DNA of 64,000 nucleotides from Cannabis sativa (taxonomy: Eukaryota; Streptophyta; Magnoliopsida; Rosales; Cannabaceae), in contig NC_083605.1 of NCBI RefSeq assembly GCF_029168945.1, positions 19,233,280-19,297,279 of the forward strand, read 5' to 3'. Under the pieces are notes generated by a model. The model did not search any database and was not told the origin of the DNA. It saw nothing but the letters and a program-made list of their open reading frames with translations. Each line of letters opens with the position of its first letter. Within the stretch, counting starts at the first letter, position 1. Below are positions 59,090 through 64,000 of the stretch, piece by piece. A program made the translations under genes and the position numbers.

Positions 59090-59480
59090 CAAGGCTTTCA
59101 ACAAACTGATACAGTGTCCCGTTTAGGCGAGAGTCAAAGCATCATCCATTGAATAGAGTTGTCAACTCATCTAAAATGATAATCATTCTAGCAACCTTTT
59201 ATTCGATCAAGATTGGAATTCAGCGTTGTCCCGTTTAGGCGAGAGTCAAGGCAATTCTATCTTATGAGCTTCCACCATTGTTTCATATTTTGTAAGTCAA
59301 ATATGGTCGCCACCATTAGGGTGATCTATACCATATAAAACACTTACAAAGCTACTTATCTTTCGAGATTAAACGGTGTGAACTTGCTAATGAACGTTCC
59401 TCCATTAGGGAGGATTGCTCACTAAAACAAACGCTATGTAAAACCAACAATGGAGATCGAATGTCTATTCATTAAAGCTC
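59090..59480 (-). other. Structured leader module of element Z
   Basis: Minus strand: hairpin TCCTCC-CTAAT-GGAGGA at 59398-59414 with ATTAG downstream (CTAAT on the plus strand at 59387-59391), hairpin CACC-CTAAT-GGTG at 59311-59323, and the 20-mer at about 59228-59247 and 59116-59135. Directly precedes the truncated gag. Confidence 0.68.
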
Positions 59481-60148
59481 ATTATTTTAAAATATGTATT
59501 TTATTTAATCATTTATGCCGTATTATAATAATGAAAAATTACAAATTAAAGTTGGTTTAAATAAAAAATCAACTTTAATTAAATTTCAATTATTATTTAA
59601 ATTCGAAAAATAAATTCGAATAAAATGGAACAAATTTAAAAATATCTAGTTTAAGTTGTTTTAGAAGAATCTAAAAAATCAACTTAAATATCTTTCAAAT
59701 TAGATTTAATTAAATTAAAATTAAGTTGTAACCACTTAATTTGAAAATATTCCATTTTAAGTTAATATTTGAAAAAATATCAACTTAAAAAAAAAATATC
59801 TAAAGAATCTTAATAACCCATTCCTAAAATTCCTCAACTTAATTTTGAAATTTTAAATTCAAAAGATATTCAGATTTAAGTTGATTAGTTAGAGATAACT
59901 AGATTTCAACTTAAATAGGAATATTTAATGAAAAATTTAAATTAAGCTTCAGAAAGAATCTAGTTGGTTATAATTCTATATTTAATTAAATACAAGAAAA
60001 TACATATAGTTTAGCTTAGAATAAAATTCTTTACACTATGGTTTTCTTAAATTAATTTCAAAATAAATGAAATTAATTATGTTGCTAATCAATTTTATTA
60101 GGTTAAACTAATTTAATTAACCTAGTACAGTTATTCAAATCAGGCAAA

Positions 60149-60241
60149 TGGGCCTTCACAATTGGGGTAGTTCATGTGAGGGGGTGCTGGGTTCAGTATG
60201 TCGTACCCACTTCTATGGCTCCCAACTCTCACACAAGGCCC
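60149..60241 (-). other. Conserved inverted-repeat block, element Z leader
   Basis: Same nested structure as at 39069-39162 in E: outer GGGCCTT/AAGGCCC, inner TGTGAG/CTCACA and the central TACGACATACTG. The Y counterpart is 52211-52315. Confidence 0.6.
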
Positions 60242-61311
60242 AAAAGAGAGGAATTTAACCTTAAAATGAACAACTGTTATTAATTGAATAGGCCCAAAAC
60301 TAAATGGGCCTAAATAAAATCTATCAAAAACTATGATATTTTATTTAGCAACAACAACCTATATGCATCTATAACAAAATTAAACATATAGGCTCACACA
60401 GGCACACATTTGGATGGATACTATCATGTTGCTAGGTCATACAGAGATGAAAGAAAATTGTAAAATTTACATGTTACAAATTATTTACTTGACCAATTGA
60501 ACCATGTGTTAAAATCAGATCATTGGATCTGTCAACAAGTTAACCATGGCTATTTGCAATCAAGCAATAATAGGTTTAATAAAACTTACATACAAGCTAA
60601 AACACATACTCCTGCAACAAGATGAATTGGATAGTTAGATGTAGGAATTATTTAATTTAAATAATTATTTTCGAAAATATTTAAATAATAAAAATATATT
60701 TCAGTTTTTTTTTTTTAAAAAAATAAAATAATAAAAAAAAATTAAAATTAAACCTACAATTTTTGAAAAATTAGGTTTCAACTAACCTAAATATCATTTC
60801 AAAAAATAATTCCTAACTACTTTTTTTTTAAAAAAAAAATTAAAGTTATTTTATAAATTAAATATAAAATAAAAAAATATATTTTTCAGATTTTATAATT
60901 TAATTTAAATAAAATAACAAAATTTAAAAAATTAGCAAAATATCTTACTTCTATTTAAAATTACATGATTATAGTAATCTTATTTTAAATTTAAATAAGG
61001 TCAAATAATTTAAAAAAAAAATTAATTTAAAAAACATTTAATATCTGACCTTTAAATTTAAAAGATAAGATAAAATAATCAAATTTAAAAATAAGATATA
61101 AAATCAAGCAAAAAGATAGATATTTACTAGTTTTCAAATTCAAATTACACTAATATCTAAAATTAAATTTAAAAAATTCAAATTAATTTATTTCTGATAT
61201 TAGATTTGAAAATTGAAAAGTAAAAATCAAAATACAAAACTACACCAAAAATCGGAAGTTAAATTCCATGAAATAGCATGAAAAATCGAAGAAAAACGAA
61301 AAATTTGCGAG

Positions 61312-61520
61312 CTGTACGGACAGTATGCATTGCATACTGTCCGCGCGCGCTAGGGAGGGTGCACTGCCGAGCAAGCTCGGCGCTAGAGGAGTCCAACAGG
61401 ATTTCCGCGCGCGGAATGGGGTTTCAGACACCCCATGCGCGTGTTCTTCGGACAAAACTTGTCCTAACACGTGTTTGGCCGAGGAAATAGGCCATCCGCG
61501 CGCGCGTGTCTTAGTGATGT
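61312..61520. repeat. GC-rich palindrome cluster in Z leader
   Basis: An island of high GC in an AT-rich leader. It holds a 27-nt palindrome with 13-nt arms (CGGACAGTATGCA, 61317-61343), CCGAGC-AA-GCTCGG (61367-61380), TTCCGCGCGCGGAA (61402-61415), ATGGGGT/ACCCCAT (61416-61436), GGACAA/TTGTCC (61450-61464) and TGGCC/GGCCA (61476-61494). Flanking sequence aligns to E (around 37880) and Y (around 53400), where different and shorter palindromes or repeats stand. Confidence 0.8.
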
Positions 61521-61797
61521 CACCTTGATATTTTTCGAAACTTCAAAAAATCATAACTAATTCAAATTAAATCGAAATTGAGTTCTGTAAAAAGGTAAAT
61601 TGCTTAATTTTTTTCCATACTATCCAATAAAAATAATTCCAGAAACAGATATTCAATTATTTTTCACGAAAATTCACAAACATCAATCAATCATCATACC
61701 ACACACAAAACAACATGATACCATCCAAACATCAAACAAATCGTTTCAAGTCCAAATTTCTTGCAAGCAAATCAATTACCATGGCTCTGAGGCCAGT

Positions 61798-63681
61798 TGT
61801 TGGAAATTATTTTACCAGGATCTTAGATCTACTCACAAGTATGTTGATTAACACCCTAAATATGAACTTCTAAAACGATTATGAAATAAACACATATAAA
61901 GTATTAGAAAACTTACATTGGGTGCAGAAGAATTAAATGTCTCCTTCCGTTCAGATCTCTAACCCTTGTATCCTTTCTGTCGCAGAGTATTATCAAGATC
62001 TGAACCTGGATCTCTTTCTCTCCTTCTTTAGTGCTGAAACTCCTTCTTGTTGAATGTCTTTCTTCACGATCTTCCTCACTATGATTGAGGTATCACTTGC
62101 TGTGTGTGGGCACTACTCTAATCACTAAGAGGTTTCGAAATTTCAAGGAAGAAGAAAGAGAAGAAGGTGGCGGTTAGGTATAGAGAGAGAAGGCTCAGGT
62201 TTTTCTCTGAAGGAAATCAGAAGTAAAAGTGTAATTTTCCTGAAGCCTTCACTATCTATTTATAGCATTCCACTAGGTTAGGTTTGAATTATTTGGCATT
62301 AAAATAATGAAAATATCAGATGATAAACCCTATAAAATTGGTCGGCCTAGGCAATGTGGATTTGGGCCTCACTTTTTGCAATTTTGCAGTTTTATCATTT
62401 TCGCATCTCATTTTCTCAAAAACGCCAATTTTCAAATTCAACCATTTAAATGCCAATTCTAACTATTTAATAACTATAAATAATTATTAAATAATATTGT
62501 CATTTATCATATTTATTAATAACCATACAAAGTATCATAATTAACAAATATGCCCCTAAAACTCTTTCTTTACAATTTCGCCCTTACTTAGTGAAAAATT
62601 CACAAATAGACATAGTCTAATTTGAGAATTATAATTGATTCATCAAAACCAATTATATGTCTTACAAGCAATATTATCTCAACTAGTGGGGGGACCATGG
62701 GTCTATATAACCGAGCTTCCAATAAGCAGATCAAGAACCTAAATTCACTGACTTATTAATTCTTCGTTGAATCCACGCATAGAACTTAGAATTGCACTCT
62801 CAGTATATAGAATGCTCTATATGTTCCACCATATAGACACATCATTAGTTATCCATTGTTATAATCCTAATTTGATCAATGATCCTCTATATGAATGATC
62901 TACACTGTAAAGGGATTAGATTACCGTTACACCCTACAATGTATTTTATCCTTAAAACACTTAACCCCGTATAAATGATATTTCAGCTTATGTGAAATGA
63001 GTACTCCACCATTTATTTTTCGTTTGGTCAAGCTCGAAGGAGATCATCCTTTACTTACTATTCGCCAAATAGAAGCTATAGATTCCATGTTTATGTTAGC
63101 GCTCCCACTCAATTGCACTACCGTGTTCCCAAAATGTACGTATCACCCTGACCCAAAAGTAGGCTTAACTAACAAATCAAAGAACACTAATAACCTCTTG
63201 AGATTGAGCCTAATCATAACAGGATTAAGATCATTTGTTCTAGGATCAACTAGGCGATATTGACTTGAATAGATATTACGGTAAGTTTAATAAATCTAAG
63301 TCAAAGTTCAATATCGGTCCCTTCCGATGCATACCCCATGCACCCAACCTGAACTTTACTTTAACCAATGCTCTGGAAAGAACATAGCATTTCTCCAAAT
63401 GCAAATAAACTCTGTTGTAGATTATCATATCAGTAAAACCCTGTGTCTGATAAATCTAGGAAACTTGATTCACATAGTCATGTTTACTTTCCAATGTGTT
63501 AACACAATAAACAGGATCAAGTATGTGAAAAGGGTTTCAGATGAATTTATAAATCAAATAGACAAGCAATTGATAACATGAACCAAAACAAATGAATGAA
63601 AAATACTTCTGTTTCTTTATTGATGTTGAATAAAATGGATTACATTGAAATGGAGTTTTATTTAGGGCATAAAACCCAACA
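61798..63681 (-). repeat. 5' LTR of element Z
   Basis: 1884 bp, with family ends (TGTTGGGTTTTATGCC start on the minus strand at 63681). The PBS follows at 61780-61796. The antisense ORF is at 62997-63263. It abuts LINE coding sequence at 63682. Flanks of the Y-Z array (AAAAC at 34130-34134, TGCGG at 63682-63686) do not form a target duplication. Confidence 0.88.
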
Positions 63682-64000
63682 TGCGGGGCCTTTCCCAATT
63701 CGGATTGAGAATATTCCATGTGAGTCGATTTTTGAATTTGTTGAGAATCTCCTTCATTCTGGTACAGATCTGGATAGGAACTCCCTGCTGTGTTTTCTGG
63801 GGTGTCTTTGCCAGGAAATTTGGAATCAAAGGAATAGGATTCTTTTTAAAGGCGGTGGTGTTGATTTAGCCTTTTTAAAGAGTCAAATTTCTTCAAAATG
63901 GAATGAATTTGCACAGCATTCTGATGCTGTTTTGGAGGCCGAGGATATTGAACATGTTGGAGTTTGTCTTCGAAGGATCGATACTCCTGTTGTGCTCATG
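63682..64000 (+). pseudogene. LINE ORF2 fragment, open to window end
   Basis: From 63683 the plus strand is open for 106 codons to the window edge without a stop. It reads 'PFPIRIENIPCESIFEFVEN', 'LCFLGCLCQEIWNQRNRILF' and 'KGGGVDLAFLKSQISSKWNE'. The pattern 'IWxxRNxxxFKGxxVDLxxL' matches the region between zf-RVT and RNase H of LINE ORF2, as in the LINE at 22846-28697 ('WRNDCIFKGQDVDLERL'), but it is a different, diverged family. There is no start codon because the LTR of Z cuts it. The RNase H part should follow beyond 64000. Confidence 0.75.

Larger units (their letters stand above)
55677..61797 (-). mobile_element. Interior of element Z: copia with gag-pol remnants
   Basis: Minus-strand, with the leader from 61797 to about 59045 and then gag-protease, integrase, RT and RNase H in Ty1/copia order (integrase before RT). 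The 5' LTR is 61798-63681 and the 3' LTR is shared with Y. Several lesions inactivate it: a truncated gag start, stops near 58230, 56930 and 55963, and internal deletions in integrase and RNase H. It is the only member here with recognisable pol domains, hence the guide to the family's lineage. Confidence 0.85.

Overview
This window is nuclear DNA from a flowering plant, almost certainly a dicot. It contains Ty1/copia and Ty3/gypsy (Tat-type) retrotransposons, L1-type LINEs, a Mutator-like DNA transposon, very AT-rich spacers, and one ordinary intron-containing plant gene. I cannot name the species. About 95% of the window is transposable-element sequence, much of it nested. No tRNA, rRNA, CRISPR or bacterial-type feature was seen.

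Layout. 1-8454: two plus-strand copia relatives. Element A (degenerate interior, then its 3' LTR) sits inside element B, of which the pol tail and 3' LTR remain. 8455-9740: minus-strand 5' end (LTR plus gag start) of a gypsy-type element. 9741-21672: a decayed minus-strand Tat-lineage gypsy element. It has protease, RT, two RNase H domains and integrase, a convergent antisense extra ORF with a plant mobile domain, a 42-45 bp minisatellite and a (TC)n tract. Its integrase is split by a 2373-bp Mutator-like element with 275-bp inverted repeats and a 10-bp target duplication. 21673-22845: LTR-like fragment and unassigned DNA. 22846-28697: a nearly full-length minus-strand LINE. 29330-31271: the only host gene, a four-exon 10-kDa acyl-CoA-binding protein. 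31694-32522: a long-TIR element in its upstream region. 32540-63681: a stack of copia relatives with 1.9-kb LTRs. A minus-strand LTR fragment (C) is followed by a minus-strand array LTR-interior(Y)-LTR-interior(Z)-LTR. A young plus-strand element (E) is inserted in Y's 3' LTR and a further LTR in Y's interior. 63682-64000: the start of another LINE fragment, open to the window edge.

The copia family is the most interesting part. Z carries gag, protease, integrase and RT with lesions. E carries only gag between two 1912-bp LTRs that differ at about ten positions by eye, so it is a recent, pol-less, trans-mobilised element. A and Y have no recognisable intact proteins. Yet all four share a roughly 350-nt untranslated leader module just upstream of gag. 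It contains an identical 20-mer twice at 112-113 nt spacing, and hairpins with a CTAAT loop facing a downstream ATTAG, so pseudoknots could form. A diverged second copy of the module in A and Y keeps the hairpin through a different stem, which looks like compensatory change. Further upstream, a second block of about 100 nt with nested inverted repeats is conserved in E, Y and Z, and a third site carries different palindromes in each element. This pattern fits a cis-acting RNA (packaging, dimerisation or translation control) that non-autonomous members keep when proteins are lost. That function is inference.

All boundaries, identities and structures were read by eye; none was checked by alignment or folding software.
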